This document shows positions 10,531 through 19,496 of a DNA stretch of 64,000 nucleotides, piece by piece. The stretch is from DATKNA01 sp963755755 (GTDB lineage: Bacteria > Actinomycetota > Actinomycetes > Actinomycetales > Kineosporiaceae). Within the stretch, counting starts at the first letter, position 1, and each line of letters opens with the position of its first letter. A program made the translations under genes and the position numbers. The notes beneath the pieces were generated by a model. It was not told the DNA's origin. It worked only from the letters and a program-made list of their open reading frames with translations, and searched no databases. The stretch covers positions 1-64,000 of the forward strand of contig CAVWLJ010000009.1 of the NCBI GenBank assembly GCA_963755755.1, read 5' to 3'.

Positions 10531-12219
10531 ATGAGATTGGCTCTCCGCGCGGCCCCCTCCGGCGCGCCCTCTCCGCGCCGGCCTCGGCTGCGCGCGGTCG
10601 CGTGTGTCGTCGCGGCCTCGGCGCTCGTGGCGACGACCCTGACGCAGTCGTCCGCCTCGGCCGCCGACCGTGCGACCACCCTGACCCCGGCCGCGTCGGC
10701 GTCCGTGCCGGATGTGCCGGACGGGCCGCAGCGCGGGGCGGACGTCGGCAGCGTCCCGAAGGTCGCCTGGGCGCCGTGCCCGAACCTGCCGAAGGGCTCG
10801 GCCGCCTTCGAGTGCGCCTCGTACCCCGTGCCGCTCGACTACCGGCACCCCTCGGCGAAGACCATCAAGATCGCGATGGTGCGGCTGAAGGCGAGCGACA
10901 CCAAGCACCGCATCGGTGCGCTGTTCCTCAACCCGGGCGGCCCGGGCGGCTCCGGCGTGCAGCAGGTGATGGGCAGCGCGAGCGAACCCGGCTACAAGGA
11001 CCTCAACACGCGCTTCGACCTCATCGGCTTCGACCCGCGCGGCACGAACGCGAGCGAGCCGAAGATCAGCTGCTGGTCGTCCGAGCAGTACCGCACCGCC
11101 TTCGACAGCACGCTGGCGAACCCGCCCTACCCGGCCGGCATCCGGCAGGCCCTGCGCCTCGGCGCTGACTTCGACGCCGCGTGCGTGCGCAACAGCGGCT
11201 CCGTGCTGCCGTTCGTCGGCACGAAGTACGTCGCGATCGACATGGACCGCATGCGCGCCGGCATCGGCGAGAAGCAGCTGAACTTCTTCGGCCTCTCCTA
11301 CGGCACGTTCCTCGGCACGGTCTACGCCGACATGTTCCCCTCGCGCGTGCGCACCGCCGTTCTCGACGGCGCCCTCGACCCGAACGAGTACGGCCGCGAC
11401 TTCCTGACGTTGCTGCGCAAGAACTACCGCGCCAGCGAGATGGCGCTCAACCACTTCCTCTCCTGGTGCGCGAGCGCCGGCACCACGGCGTGCCCGTTCG
11501 GCGCCGGCAAGCCGCAGGCCGCGTTCCGGAAGCTGATCGCCCAGCTCGACGCCCACCCCGCGGTCGTCGACGTCCAGGGCACCAAGGTCACCACCACCGG
11601 CTACGGCATCGTCTTCGGGCTCTACGGCGCGTTCACGCTGGGGCGCAGCTTCTGGCCGCTGATCGGTCAGTCGCTCGCCCTCGCCGCGCAGGGCACCGGG
11701 CCGCTGCTCACCGGCGACTTCACCGGCATCAACGCGTTGACCGCGGTCAACCCCGTGATCGAATGCACCGACTCGGTGGGCGGCTACGGCGTCCGGGACT
11801 TCCTCGACAACGCCGCGATCAGCCGGCGGCTGGCGCCGACGTTCGGGAGGGCCCTGCCCGCGGGCGCACCCGCGGGGGACGGCAGCAACGGCGCCGCCTG
11901 CGCGCAGTGGCCCGTCAAGAACCCGCCCAGCCGGTACCGGGGCGACTACCGCGCCGAGGGCGCGGCGCCGATCCTCGTCGTCGGCACGACGAACGACCCG
12001 TCCACCCCGTACGAGGGCGCGGTCACGCTCTCCCAGACCCTCGACCGGGCCCAGCTGCTCACCTTCGTCGGCGAGGGGCACACCGCCTACGCCAAGAGCG
12101 CCTGCATCCAGGCCAAGGTGAACGCCTACCTGACCGGGCGGGTGCTGCCCGCCGTCGGCACGGGGGACCGGTGCGTCGAGAGCCCGCCGCCGGCACGGTT
12201 CGCCTTCCCCACGCCGTGA
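10531..12219 (+). CDS. Secreted alpha/beta hydrolase, TAP (tripeptidyl aminopeptidase) family
   Basis: A serine aminopeptidase-like hydrolase exported by the Sec or Tat route. The 562 residues begin with a signal peptide: arginine-rich start, a hydrophobic stretch around 21-35, then Ala-Ser-Ala-Ala near 42-45. The oxyanion-hole region is NPGGPGGSG (134-142), the nucleophile elbow GLSYG has Ser256, and the C-terminal TAP domain gives Asp in NDPSTPYEG (about 489) and His in GEGHTAY (about 514). Length and motifs match Streptomyces SlpD/SlpE-like enzymes. ATG 10531 is chosen because GGAG precedes it and the signal peptide starts there. Monocistronic, followed by a strong hairpin at 12241. The substrate is not predictable. 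Confidence 0.9.
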   Translation: MRLALRAAPSGAPSPRRPRLRAVACVVAASALVATTLTQSSASAADRATTLTPAASASVPDVPDGPQRGADVGSVPKVAWAPCPNLPKGSAAFECASYPVPLDYRHPSAKTIKIAMVRLKASDTKHRIGALFLNPGGPGGSGVQQVMGSASEPGYKDLNTRFDLIGFDPRGTNASEPKISCWSSEQYRTAFDSTLANPPYPAGIRQALRLGADFDAACVRNSGSVLPFVGTKYVAIDMDRMRAGIGEKQLNFFGLSYGTFLGTVYADMFPSRVRTAVLDGALDPNEYGRDFLTLLRKNYRASEMALNHFLSWCASAGTTACPFGAGKPQAAFRKLIAQLDAHPAVVDVQGTKVTTTGYGIVFGLYGAFTLGRSFWPLIGQSLALAAQGTGPLLTGDFTGINALTAVNPVIECTDSVGGYGVRDFLDNAAISRRLAPTFGRALPAGAPAGDGSNGAACAQWPVKNPPSRYRGDYRAEGAAPILVVGTTNDPSTPYEGAVTLSQTLDRAQLLTFVGEGHTAYAKSACIQAKVNAYLTGRVLPAVGTGDRCVESPPPARFAFPTP

Positions 12220-12240
12220 ACGACTGACGCTTCTGCGCGA

Positions 12241-12276
12241 GTAGGCCGCCCGGCCTCGCCGGGCCGGGCGGCCTAC
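12241..12276. terminator. Bidirectional hairpin between convergent genes
   Basis: A perfect 15-bp stem (arms 12241-12255 and 12262-12276) with a 6-base loop, between the rightward peptidase stop and the leftward LLM oxidoreductase stop. There is no long T-tract, as is usual in high-GC actinomycetes. Its symmetric position suits a shared terminator. Confidence 0.8.
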
Positions 12277-12298
12277 TCCCGTTCAGTGCTCGGCTGGG

Positions 12299-13244
12299 TC
12301 AGCTCACCAGCGGGAGCATGGCCTTGCCCACGGCGGCGACGGCGCCCGGAACGTGGCCGTTGTACGGCATGTTGATCGTCAGCCCGTCGATGCCCTGGTC
12401 GAGCACGTTGGTCTTGAGGTCCTCGGCGACCTGCTCGATCGTGCCGAGGAAGACCCGGTCGCGCCGATCCGGCGGCACACGCTCGAGCAGGGCGGTGGCC
12501 TGCTCGGGCGTCTCGGCGAGGACGACGGACGCCAGCAGGCTCGTCGGCAGCGTGGCCGGGTCGCGGCCGACCTCCTCGCAGCGCTGCCGCAGCGCCGCCA
12601 CCTTGCGCGGCACGTCCTGCCGCCCGCAGATGATGTTCATGTGGTCGGCGTACTGGGCGGCCAGCCGGAACGTCTTCTGCTCCCCGCTGCCACCCAGCAT
12701 GATCGGGATGTTCGGCCGCAGCCGCGGGTTGTTGAGCGCGTTCTTCACGTGGTACCAGGAGCCGTCGAACGTCGGCTGCTCGCCGCGGAACATCGGCCCG
12801 ACGATCTGCAGCGCCTCCTCGAGCCGCTCGAAGCGCTGCGTGAACGTGCCGAACTCGAAGCCGTACTCGTCGTGCTCCTTCTCGAACCAGCCGGCGCCGA
12901 TGCCGAGCACGGCCCGGCCGCCGGAGACGACGTCCAGGGTGGTGACGACCTTGGCCAGCATCGGGCGGGTTCCGGTAGGTGTTGCCCGTCACCAGGGCCG
13001 ACAGCTGCACGGTGGACGTCGCCGTCGCCAGCGCCCCCAGCGTCGTGTAGCACTCGAGCATGGCGTTGCTCGGGTCGCCGATGCCGGGCAGCTGGTAGAA
13101 GTGGTCCATCACGAGGACCGTGTCGAACCCGGAGCCCTCGGCCTCGCGGGCCTGCGCGACGACGGTCTCGAACAGCCGCTCGGTGGGGATATCGGGATAG
13201 GTGAAGTTCGGAATCTGGTAGCCCAGACGAATGGTCACGATCAC
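12299..13244 (-). CDS. LLM-class (F420-type) flavin-dependent oxidoreductase, one frame break
   Basis: A luciferase-like TIM-barrel oxidoreductase, most likely using coenzyme F420 as actinobacterial members do. The N-terminus reads LGYQIPNFTYPDIPTERLFE and GFDTVLVMDHFYQLPG, with SALVTGNTYRNP around residue 90. After a break near 12965 it continues AKVVTTLDVVSGGRAVLGIG, then WFEKEHDEYGFEF and PIMLGGSGEQKTFRLAAQYA, to the C-terminus. These are the conserved stretches of the TIGR03560-like group. Removing the break gives about 315 residues, normal length. It lies 32 bases downstream of the alginate lyase gene on the same strand. The substrate is unknown. Confidence 0.85.
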
Positions 13245-13276
13245 GACCCTACGTCCGCGGCGGAGCCATCACCCGA

Positions 13277-14168
13277 TCAGCTGTGGGTGACGCGGAGGGC
13301 GTAGACGAGCACGGCACCGGCGTTCGTGGCGTCGCAGGGGGAGGACTTGGCGCAGTTGGCCTGCACGTAGGCGCCGGTCTTGAAGTACGCGCCGTCGAAG
13401 GCCTCGTCGATGGTCGCGACGAGGCGGCCGTCGACGAACGCCTGCACCTCGTCGTGCTGCACGACGAACGTCAGGTGCACCCGGGTGCCGAGCCGGTAGT
13501 CGTCGGTGACGAGGAAGCCGTGGCTGTGGTCGCCGTCGCTGATCCAGAGCTTGGAGCCCTCGAGCCGCAGCGTCGTGATGTCGTCGCTCGCGTCGTGGAT
13601 CTGCGCCCCGACGACGTGCGGCTTGTCCGCCGGCAGCTGCGTGAACGCCAGGTCGACGTCCAGCTCGTGCCGGCCCACGCTCGACGACCACGCCGCCTTG
13701 CTCCGGCCGCCGTCCGTCATCTCCCGCAGCTCCGAGCGCGGGTACTTCGAGTTGGGCGTCGTGGCGGCGTCCACGGGCGCCTGGAACTGCACGGCGCAAC
13801 CGTGGACGGCGAAGGAGGGGGTCGTCGCTGTACGTGGCGAGCTGCGGCTGCGCGACGGTGACGGGGGCGTCGGCGGCGGGCAGGGTGACGGCCCAGTTCG
13901 TGAGGTCGAGGACGTCGGCGGGCCGGTTGCAGGCCGGCTTCGGTTTGGGCTTCGGTTTCGGGCTTCACGGGGCGCTTGGCCGCCGGGTGCTTGATCGCCG
14001 GGCGCTTGGGTGTGGGGCGCTTGGCGGCGGGGTGCTTCGGGGCGGCGTGCTTGGGGCCCGGTGCTTGGGCGCGGAGCGGGCGTCCGCGGCCGGGGCGGAC
14101 GCCACCAGACCGAGCAGCGCGGCCAGAGCGCCGAGAGCCAGCACCGAGCGCCTGCGTCGTCCCCGCAT
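13277..14168 (-). CDS. Secreted polysaccharide lyase family 7 (alginate lyase-like), frame-broken linker
   Basis: A beta-jelly-roll lyase that cuts alginate or a similar uronate polymer by beta-elimination outside the cell. All three PL7 signatures are readable: RSELR in YPRSELREM, QIH in VVGAQIHDASDD, and YFKTGAYVQ near the C-terminus (usual form YFKxGxYxQ). The N-terminus has a signal peptide (RRRRSVLALGALAALLGLVA) and then a low-complexity Lys/Pro/Ala/His linker of repeated K-(H/R)-P-A units before CNRPADVLDLTNWAVTLP. Frame breaks lie near 14060, 13960 and 13810, two of them in the repetitive linker. About 296 residues in total. It could process the cell's own glycan or act on environmental alginate. 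Confidence 0.83.
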
Positions 14169-14180
14169 ACCGGTCCCGTC

Positions 14181-14217
14181 GGCCGTCCGGCGCGGGACCT
14201 GAGCGCCCCGGACGGCC
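14181..14217 (-). terminator. Hairpin after the aminotransferase gene
   Basis: Perfect 10-bp inverted repeat (ggccgtccgg at 14181-14190, ccggacggcc at 14208-14217). It starts one base past the aminotransferase stop and precedes the alginate lyase start, so it probably separates their transcripts. Confidence 0.6.
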
Positions 14218-15289
14218 TCAGATCCTGACCCGCTCCTTCGTCAGGGCGGCGACCACGCGCTCCACGTCGTCCACGGTGTTGTTGACGTGGAAGGCCAGGC
14301 GCAGGCGGCCGGCGCGCACGCTCGCCGCGATGTTCGCCTCCTCCAACCGCTCCTGGGCGCCCGGCTCGAGCGGCAGGCTGACGATGGCCGAGTCGCCGGC
14401 GGGCAGGTCCAGCGCCGCGCGGAAGCGGTTCGCCAGCCCCACCCCGTGCTCGTGCAGAGCGGCGCTGCCGACGGCGGTCATCAGGTCGAGCGTCGCCGCC
14501 TGGCCGACCCAGCTGAGCCACGCGGGGGAGACGTCGAAGCGGCGGGCGTCGTGCGCGAGCCGCAGCGGCCCGCCGTAGATGCTCTCCCAGGGCGCCGCGC
14601 CGGCGTACCAGCCCGCGGAGTGCGGAACCAGCTCGTCCTCCAGGCCGGGCTGCAGCGGTGAAGAAGCAGGTGCCCCGCGGCGCGAGCAGCCACTTGTAGC
14701 CGGCGCAGATCGTGTACGCGAAGCGGCCGGCGTCCACGGGCAGCCAGCCCGCGGCCTGGGTGAGGTCCAGCAGCACCTTCGCGCCGGTCGCGGACGCCGC
14801 CGCCTCCAGCGCGTCGAGATCGGCGAGGCGCCCGTCGGCGGACTGCACGGCCGCGACGGCGACCAGCGCCGTCCGGGGCGTGACCTCGTCGGCGAGGCGC
14901 TCGAGCTCGACCTCGCGCACCCGGACGCCGCGCGGCGCCTGCGCGAGGAACGGGAAGACGACGCTCGTGAACTCGCCGGCCGGCACGAGCACCTCGGCGC
15001 CGTCCGGCAGCGACGCCGCGACGAGGCCGGCGAACACGCTCGCCTGCGGGCCCACCGCCACCCGCGACGGCTCGACGCCGACGAGCGCGGCGTACGCGGC
15101 GCGGGATCGGGCGACGGGCTCGTCGTAGTCCGGCGGGTTGGCGCGGCCCGCGCGCCAGGCGTCCATCGCCTCCTCCAGCGCGGCCAGCATGCTCCGCGGC
15201 GGCAGGCCGAGGGACGCGGTGTTGAGGTAGACGACCTCGGGGGAGAACTCCTCCTGGGCGCGGGCGATCGAGAGCGTCGGCGTCTGCAC
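14218..15289 (-). CDS. Class V aminotransferase / cysteine desulfurase-like PLP enzyme, one frame break
   Basis: A fold-type I PLP enzyme of the class V group. It begins EEFSPEVVYLNTASLGLPPR; the residues around VYLNTAS are typical of the group. AAVQSADGRLADLDAL and VLLDLTQAAGWLPVD (the PLP-ring Asp) follow, and the Schiff-base Lys lies in AGYKWLLAPRG. After a break near 14650 it continues HSAGWYAGAAPWESIYGG and ends with a normal C-terminal domain (RLAFHVNNTVDDVERVVAAL). About 357 residues. GTG at 15289 is the start. Members act as desulfurases, kynureninase-like enzymes or isopenicillin-epimerase-like enzymes; I cannot choose between these. Confidence 0.83.
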
Positions 15290-15361
15290 GCGACAAGCCT
15301 GGCACGCCGGCCGGTCCGGCCGGGCACGCCGGCCTCTGCACCCGGCCTGCCCGGCACGCCA

Positions 15362-15397
15362 ACGGGGCCGGCTCGCGTTCCCGCGAACCGGCCCCGT
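15362..15397 (-). terminator. Hairpin after the secreted Ig-like gene
   Basis: A 16-bp inverted repeat (15362-15377 with 15382-15397) with one mismatch and a 4-base loop, 12 bases past the stop of the leftward gene at 15410. Position and strength suit a terminator. Confidence 0.72.
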
Positions 15398-15409
15398 CTG
15401 GAGCGAGTG

Positions 15410-16020
15410 TCAGTGCTTCTTCTTCGCCTTGATGACGATCTGGTACGTCTGCGGCGCCGAGCCCTGCTGGGTCACGACCACCGCGTACGTGCCGACCGGC
15501 GGCGTCTTCGTCTTCCAGAAGACGTTGCCGGTCGAGTTCGGCGTGAGCGGGCCGGACGTGATGCCGCCGCCCTTGCCGTCGGAGAGCGTGAAGACCACCG
15601 GGTAGGCCGGGTTCCAGCCGAGCGCCTTGAAGGTGATCTTCTCACCGACGGTCGCCGAGCTGGGGCCCTTGAACTTGTTGGTCGTCGTGATGACCTTGGT
15701 GGTCGTCGTCTCCTTGTTCTTGCAGGAGATCGTCTTGGCGAGGATCACGCGGGTGCCGGTCTTGGTGCCGATGTCGACCGTCACGGATGGCCGTTCCGTC
15801 CGTGCCGACCGGGGTGTTGACCTTCACGTTGCCGCTGACGACGCGGAAGGTGCAGCCGGGGCCGGCGTTCGTTGCCGCTGACGATGTATTCGTGCGGGTT
15901 CGCCGTCGGTGTCACAGACACCTGCAGGCTGGTACCGGGCGGATAGGCGTAGGCGTCGATCGCCGGGACGGCCGCGACGCTCGCCGCGCCGATGACCCCG
16001 GCAATCACCCAGAGTTTCAT
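15410..16020 (-). CDS. Secreted protein with Ig-like beta domain, two frame breaks
   Basis: An exported protein of unknown function, about 200 residues. The start MKLWVIAGVIGAASVAAVPA is a signal peptide ending near AYA. Then comes YPPGTSLQVSVTPTANPHEY, a cysteine-containing segment (AGPGCTFRVVSGN), and after breaks near 15873 and 15784 a threonine/lysine-rich part. The C-terminal 75 residues (FKALGWNPAYPVVFTLSDGK to the end) look like one Ig-like or cell-adhesion beta-sandwich repeat. ATG 16020 or GTG 16029 could be the start. The Lys-rich end KAKKKH may contact anionic wall polymers. No enzyme motif is visible. Confidence 0.6.
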
Positions 16021-16304
16021 TTTGGTCACGCTCAGCACCGTAGCGGGGTCGGTGTCTCGCCCGTGGGACTTCACGCTGAGTGGGGACCTGATTCCGGCGT
16101 CACCGGAACGTCGGACGCCGATGCCCTTGACGGCTCCCCGAGCCGGGGCCGGCAGACCTTCGCGAGGGACCCGCCACGTCGTCGGTCGCCGTCCGACCGG
16201 TCTGCCGGGTATCAGAGTCGGGCGAGGGCGCTCCTGTCGCGTGTGATCAGTGAGTCGATGTCCCCGCGAGGTGGACCGACGGCCGCAGAGGCTCCGTCGG
16301 TGTC

Positions 16305-16769
16305 GTGGCCGCTGTGCTGGCCGTGTGGCTCCTCGCCGCGTGCGGCGGTACGTCGTCCGCGCGCATCGAGCCACCGACGACACCGGAGCCGACACGTCGC
16401 CGACCGACATCGGCGACACCGGTGCCACCCGCCGCTGGCGCCGAGCTCGTCGGCTCGTGGGAGACGCAGCATTGGCTCGACTCGACCGGCTCCCGGGCCA
16501 TCGTGCGCACCTACCGCTTCAGCGCGGACGGTCGGTACGAGTACACGCTCGCCCAATGCCAGTCCTCGACGGACTGTGCCATCCAGAGCTCCGAGCAGGG
16601 CTCCGTCCGGGCCGCCCGCGGCATCCTGTCGATCCAACCCCAGACTGAGTCGGCCGACGGTGCGCGGTCGTACCCGTACGTGGTCGGCCGCGATGCCGAC
16701 GTCGGCGACCTGCAGCTGCACCTGACCCTGGCCGACGGCGAGGTCGACATCTTCTACGCGGCCTCGTAG
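16305..16769 (+). CDS. Putative lipoprotein of unknown function
   Basis: About 154 residues with a hydrophobic leader (AVLAVWLL) ending in a lipobox LAAC followed by Gly-Gly, a short Pro/Thr-rich spacer, then a globular part with GSWETQHWLDSTGSRA and YRFSADGRYEYTL. The W-to-G-x-Y-x-Y pattern resembles lipocalin-like domains that report on expression of beta-barrel turns. Two cysteines (CQSSTDC) may form a disulfide. GTG 16305 leaves the leader without basic residues, so the true start may be upstream, with a frame break near 16300 joining an Arg-rich leader. Confidence 0.5.
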   Translation: MAAVLAVWLLAACGGTSSARIEPPTTPEPTRRRPTSATPVPPAAGAELVGSWETQHWLDSTGSRAIVRTYRFSADGRYEYTLAQCQSSTDCAIQSSEQGSVRAARGILSIQPQTESADGARSYPYVVGRDADVGDLQLHLTLADGEVDIFYAAS

Positions 16770-16799
16770 TTCCGTGCGCTGATCCGCCGCGACCCGCCT

Positions 16800-16830
16800 G
16801 CATGATCCCCGCGGATTGCATGATCGCTGA
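16800..16830 (-). repeat. Family A palindromic repeat, degenerate copy
   Basis: Two tandem gcatgatc boxes 18 bases apart followed by a gaagaggcgagg purine run, matching the family A layout seen at 19041, 24182, 40912, 56675 and 58650. It lies just past the DUF4012 stop. Confidence 0.6.
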
Positions 16831-16854
16831 AGAGGCGAGGGGGCGCTCGACGGG

Positions 16855-18756
16855 TCACTGGCAGTCGGGGGCAGCGCCGAGCTTCGCCGTCGCCGGGATG
16901 GCCATCGGCTGCGTCATCACCTGGGGCGCCGCGTCGCCGTCCTGGAGGTCGACCGGCTGGACGACGACCGCGCGGACGACGCGCTGCTGGCCCGGCAGGA
17001 TCGGCACGATGACGCGCCAGACGGCGTGCCCGCGGTCGGTGCCGACGAACGGCGCCGTGGCGACGCCGTCGACGGTGACGAGCGGTGCCGCCGCGCCGAC
17101 CGGACCGTAGAGGTCGAGCAGGATGCGGTTGCTGCCGACCACCCAGTGCGTCTTGCCCTGGTCGAGCAGGTCGCTGCGCACGCTCTGGTAGCGCGTGAGC
17201 GTCGCCGGGCGCGCGGTGTTCGAGAGCGTGACGGCGAGGTCGCCGATGCGGCTGCCTCCGGCGCACTTCCCGGGCTCGTAGTCGGTGTGGACCTTGAGGT
17301 AGGCGTCCATCTTGTTGCCGCCGCCGTTGTTGACCACGGCCATGGCGAACGGGCCGGAGTTCGTCGGCAGCGCGCCGCCGACGGAGAGGCCCTGCAGCGT
17401 CAGCTCCTCGTTCGGGTCGGACGACCACACCAGCATCCGCCGCTGGCCGCCCTGGGCGGCCACGGACTTCACCAGGTCCCCGAGCTCGAGCCGGCCCGCG
17501 GAGATGCGCCGGAAGGTCTGGACGACGAGCGCCTGCGTGGCGCGGTCGACGTTGCGGTAGTCGGGGTAGCGCTGGTAGACGCCGGTGCTGAGGTAGTCCG
17601 CGGCGTTCTCGCTCGTCACGGTGTCGGGGCCGACCCGGACGGGGCCGGTGCCGGCGAGCAGCGCGGCGACGGCGTGCTGGTCGAGCGCGGCGACGTAGTC
17701 GACCTTCGAGCCCTGCTTCGACTCCCAGCCGGCGCTGACGAGCTGCCCCGTCCAGGGGAAGTTCGGGCTGAGGTTGAGGCCCGCCCACTCGGTGATGTCC
17801 TTGCCCCACAGCGCGCGCAGCTCCGGCGGGACGGCGGTGGCCGGGATCTCGCGCGTGTTCAGCGCGGCGCGCTGCGCCGTCGAGTCGAGCGTGATCTTGC
17901 CGTGGTCGGCGGTGACGACGGCGAAGGCGCCGACGAGCCCTCCGGTGCCGCGCGCCTCGGCGTCCTGCTCCAGGAGCACCAGCCACGTCTTGGGGCGGTC
18001 GTAGCCGAGCATCGAGGGCAGCACCTGCATGCCCGGGACGGCGTTGGCGAGCGGGTCGCGCACCGCGCCGAGCTCCGCGTGCAGGGCCTTGACGCCGTCG
18101 GCGAGCTGCGGCTGCAGGGCCGAGGTGTCGAGCAGGGCGACGGCGGTGTCAGCCCTCGAGACCGCGGCCGAGATGCGCGGCAGAGCGCCGGCGACGTCGT
18201 TCAGCGCCTGGACGTTGATCCGGCCGTGCGTCCGCTGCAGCTTCGGCAGCGCCGTCTCGAGCGGCTGCGCGGCGTCCAGGATCGCGGCGACGTTCGACGA
18301 CACCGTGCGCGCGGCCGCGATGTCGTCGCCGACGACCGGGACGATCGTCGCCGTCGCCCAGAGCGGTCCGCTCGTCGTGGCGCGGGCGTCGTCGGCGTCC
18401 TGCCGCAGGCGCGTGAGGGTGGCCGAGGCGCGCTTCAGGTCGAAGGCCGCCGCCTGCCGCTGCAGGGTGTCGGCGTCCGCGCGCATGCGCGCGACGTCCT
18501 CCTGGGCGCGCTGCGCCCCGCGCCACATGCTGAATCCGCAGAACGCCAGCGCCGGGACGGCGAGAACCGCCAGGATGGCCGCGAGCCGCTTGGGCCTGCG
18601 ACTGCGTCGGAGCTGACGACGGAGCCGGTAGCGCAGCGGTCTCGGACCCCTCTCACGGCTCGCGTGGCTCATCCGGGCTGGGGAGACGCCCTGCGGTCGG
18701 GACGGGGAGGCGCCGTCGAGGAGGGGATCGAAAGAAGTGTCGGAGAGCGGCGGCAC
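16855..18756 (-). CDS. DUF4012 domain-containing membrane-anchored protein
   Basis: A protein of about 633 residues with a basic N-terminus, one membrane helix (RLAAILAVLAVPALAFCGF, about residues 57-75), an extracellular helical region and a large C-terminal DUF4012 domain. Recognisable DUF4012 stretches are TWLVLLEQDAEARGTGGLVG, DITEWAGLNLSPNFPWTGQL and AVVNNGGGNKMDAYL. In actinobacteria this family usually lies in or near exopolysaccharide or wall-glycan loci, which fits here; its biochemical role is unknown. GTG 18756 is the longest start; ATG 18672 (MSHASRERG) just before the basic patch is a good alternative. Divergent from the tyrosine phosphatase gene, 81 bases away. Confidence 0.85.
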   Translation of the reverse strand: MPPLSDTSFDPLLDGASPSRPQGVSPARMSHASRERGPRPLRYRLRRQLRRSRRPKRLAAILAVLAVPALAFCGFSMWRGAQRAQEDVARMRADADTLQRQAAAFDLKRASATLTRLRQDADDARATTSGPLWATATIVPVVGDDIAAARTVSSNVAAILDAAQPLETALPKLQRTHGRINVQALNDVAGALPRISAAVSRADTAVALLDTSALQPQLADGVKALHAELGAVRDPLANAVPGMQVLPSMLGYDRPKTWLVLLEQDAEARGTGGLVGAFAVVTADHGKITLDSTAQRAALNTREIPATAVPPELRALWGKDITEWAGLNLSPNFPWTGQLVSAGWESKQGSKVDYVAALDQHAVAALLAGTGPVRVGPDTVTSENAADYLSTGVYQRYPDYRNVDRATQALVVQTFRRISAGRLELGDLVKSVAAQGGQRRMLVWSSDPNEELTLQGLSVGGALPTNSGPFAMAVVNNGGGNKMDAYLKVHTDYEPGKCAGGSRIGDLAVTLSNTARPATLTRYQSVRSDLLDQGKTHWVVGSNRILLDLYGPVGAAAPLVTVDGVATAPFVGTDRGHAVWRVIVPILPGQQRVVRAVVVQPVDLQDGDAAPQVMTQPMAIPATAKLGAAPDCQ

Positions 18757-18836
18757 GTCGGTGATGCTGGCACGCTGCTACCGCGCGAGTGCGAAGAGTG
18801 TTCGAGTCTGGGCTGAACTGCCGAGGGAGCGTCGAG

Positions 18837-19451
18837 GTGTCCGTACTTGTCGTGTGCACGGCCAACGTGTGCCGGTCTCCGCTGGCCGCCCGGTTGCTGT
18901 CCGTCGTCCTCGACGTGCCGGTGACGAGCGCCGGCGTCCGCGCCGTCCCCGGCCGCCCCGCCTGCCCGGCGTCCGCCGCCTTTCCCCCCACCCCCGCGCG
19001 CTCTCTCGTCTCCCTCCCAGCCGCCTCCCCACCCTTCCCCGCTGATCATGCACTTCGCGGCGATCATGCACTTCGCGGCGATCAGCGGAGCGTGCTGCTC
19101 GAGGCCGGGCACGTGCGGTCGGCGTCCCTGGTGCTGGGCGCCGCCCGCGAGCACCGGTCGGCGGCGATCGCGCTCGTCCCGAACGCGCAGCGCAAGGCGT
19201 TCACCCTGCTCCAGGCCGCGCGGCTGGCCGCCTTCCTGCAGGCCGAGGGCGTCTCCGCTCCGGCCGGGCTGACGGGGGAGGAGCGGCTGGCCTGGTGGGT
19301 CGACGAGCTGGACGCCGTCCGCGGCGACGCCCCGCGCGTCGACGCCCGCGAGGACGACCTGCCCGACCCGCACGAGGACGGCGCCCGGCACGAGGTCGTG
19401 CTCCCGCGCCTGGCGGACGCCGTCGAGCTCCTCGCCTCCGTCGTCGCCTGA
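18837..19451 (+). CDS. Low-molecular-weight protein tyrosine phosphatase-like, with an embedded repeat element
   Basis: Probably removes phosphate from the tyrosine autokinase that controls polysaccharide export. VLVVCTANVCRSPLAARLL carries the P-loop C-x5-R-S, with Cys near residue 8. The C-terminal half, AGHVRSASLVLGAAREHRSA, is normal for the family, and DLPDPHEDG may supply the general-acid Asp. Between them the usual 35-residue segment is replaced by a Pro/Ser-rich stretch encoded by a pyrimidine-rich tract, followed by residues DHALRGDHALRGDQ encoded by a family A repeat (19041-19087) that stays in frame. GTG 18837 is chosen because AGGGAGC precedes it. Whether the product is active is uncertain. 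Confidence 0.72.
   Translation: MSVLVVCTANVCRSPLAARLLSVVLDVPVTSAGVRAVPGRPACPASAAFPPTPARSLVSLPAASPPFPADHALRGDHALRGDQRSVLLEAGHVRSASLVLGAAREHRSAAIALVPNAQRKAFTLLQAARLAAFLQAEGVSAPAGLTGEERLAWWVDELDAVRGDAPRVDAREDDLPDPHEDGARHEVVLPRLADAVELLASVVA
19041..19087 (+). repeat. Family A palindromic repeat inside a coding region
   Basis: Two identical 18-base units (gatcatgcacttcgcggc) followed by gatcagc, with terminal gctgatc/gatcagc inverted repeats. A 60-base C/T-rich tract precedes it, matching the purine-rich flank of other copies. Its 47 bases are read through by the phosphatase gene without a stop. Confidence 0.85.
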
Positions 19452-19496
19452 GGGCGCGCGGACGCCGGGAGGATCGGGCGCCCTCAGAATGAGGCC

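Noticed and set aside
10378..12081. Long open frame (567 residues) on the minus strand across the TAP-type peptidase gene
   Set aside because: It is the antisense frame of a gene with clear motifs; its product is a low-complexity Arg/Gly/Glu string without family resemblance, as is usual for antisense frames in high-GC DNA.
13277..15289. Apparent fusion of the class V aminotransferase with the alginate lyase
   Set aside because: The two are separate genes: a hairpin and a signal-peptide start lie between them, and frame breaks alone join them.
19041..19087. Possible CRISPR array
   Set aside because: Only two 18-base units with no spacers, terminal inverted repeats and dispersed copies; no cas genes nearby.
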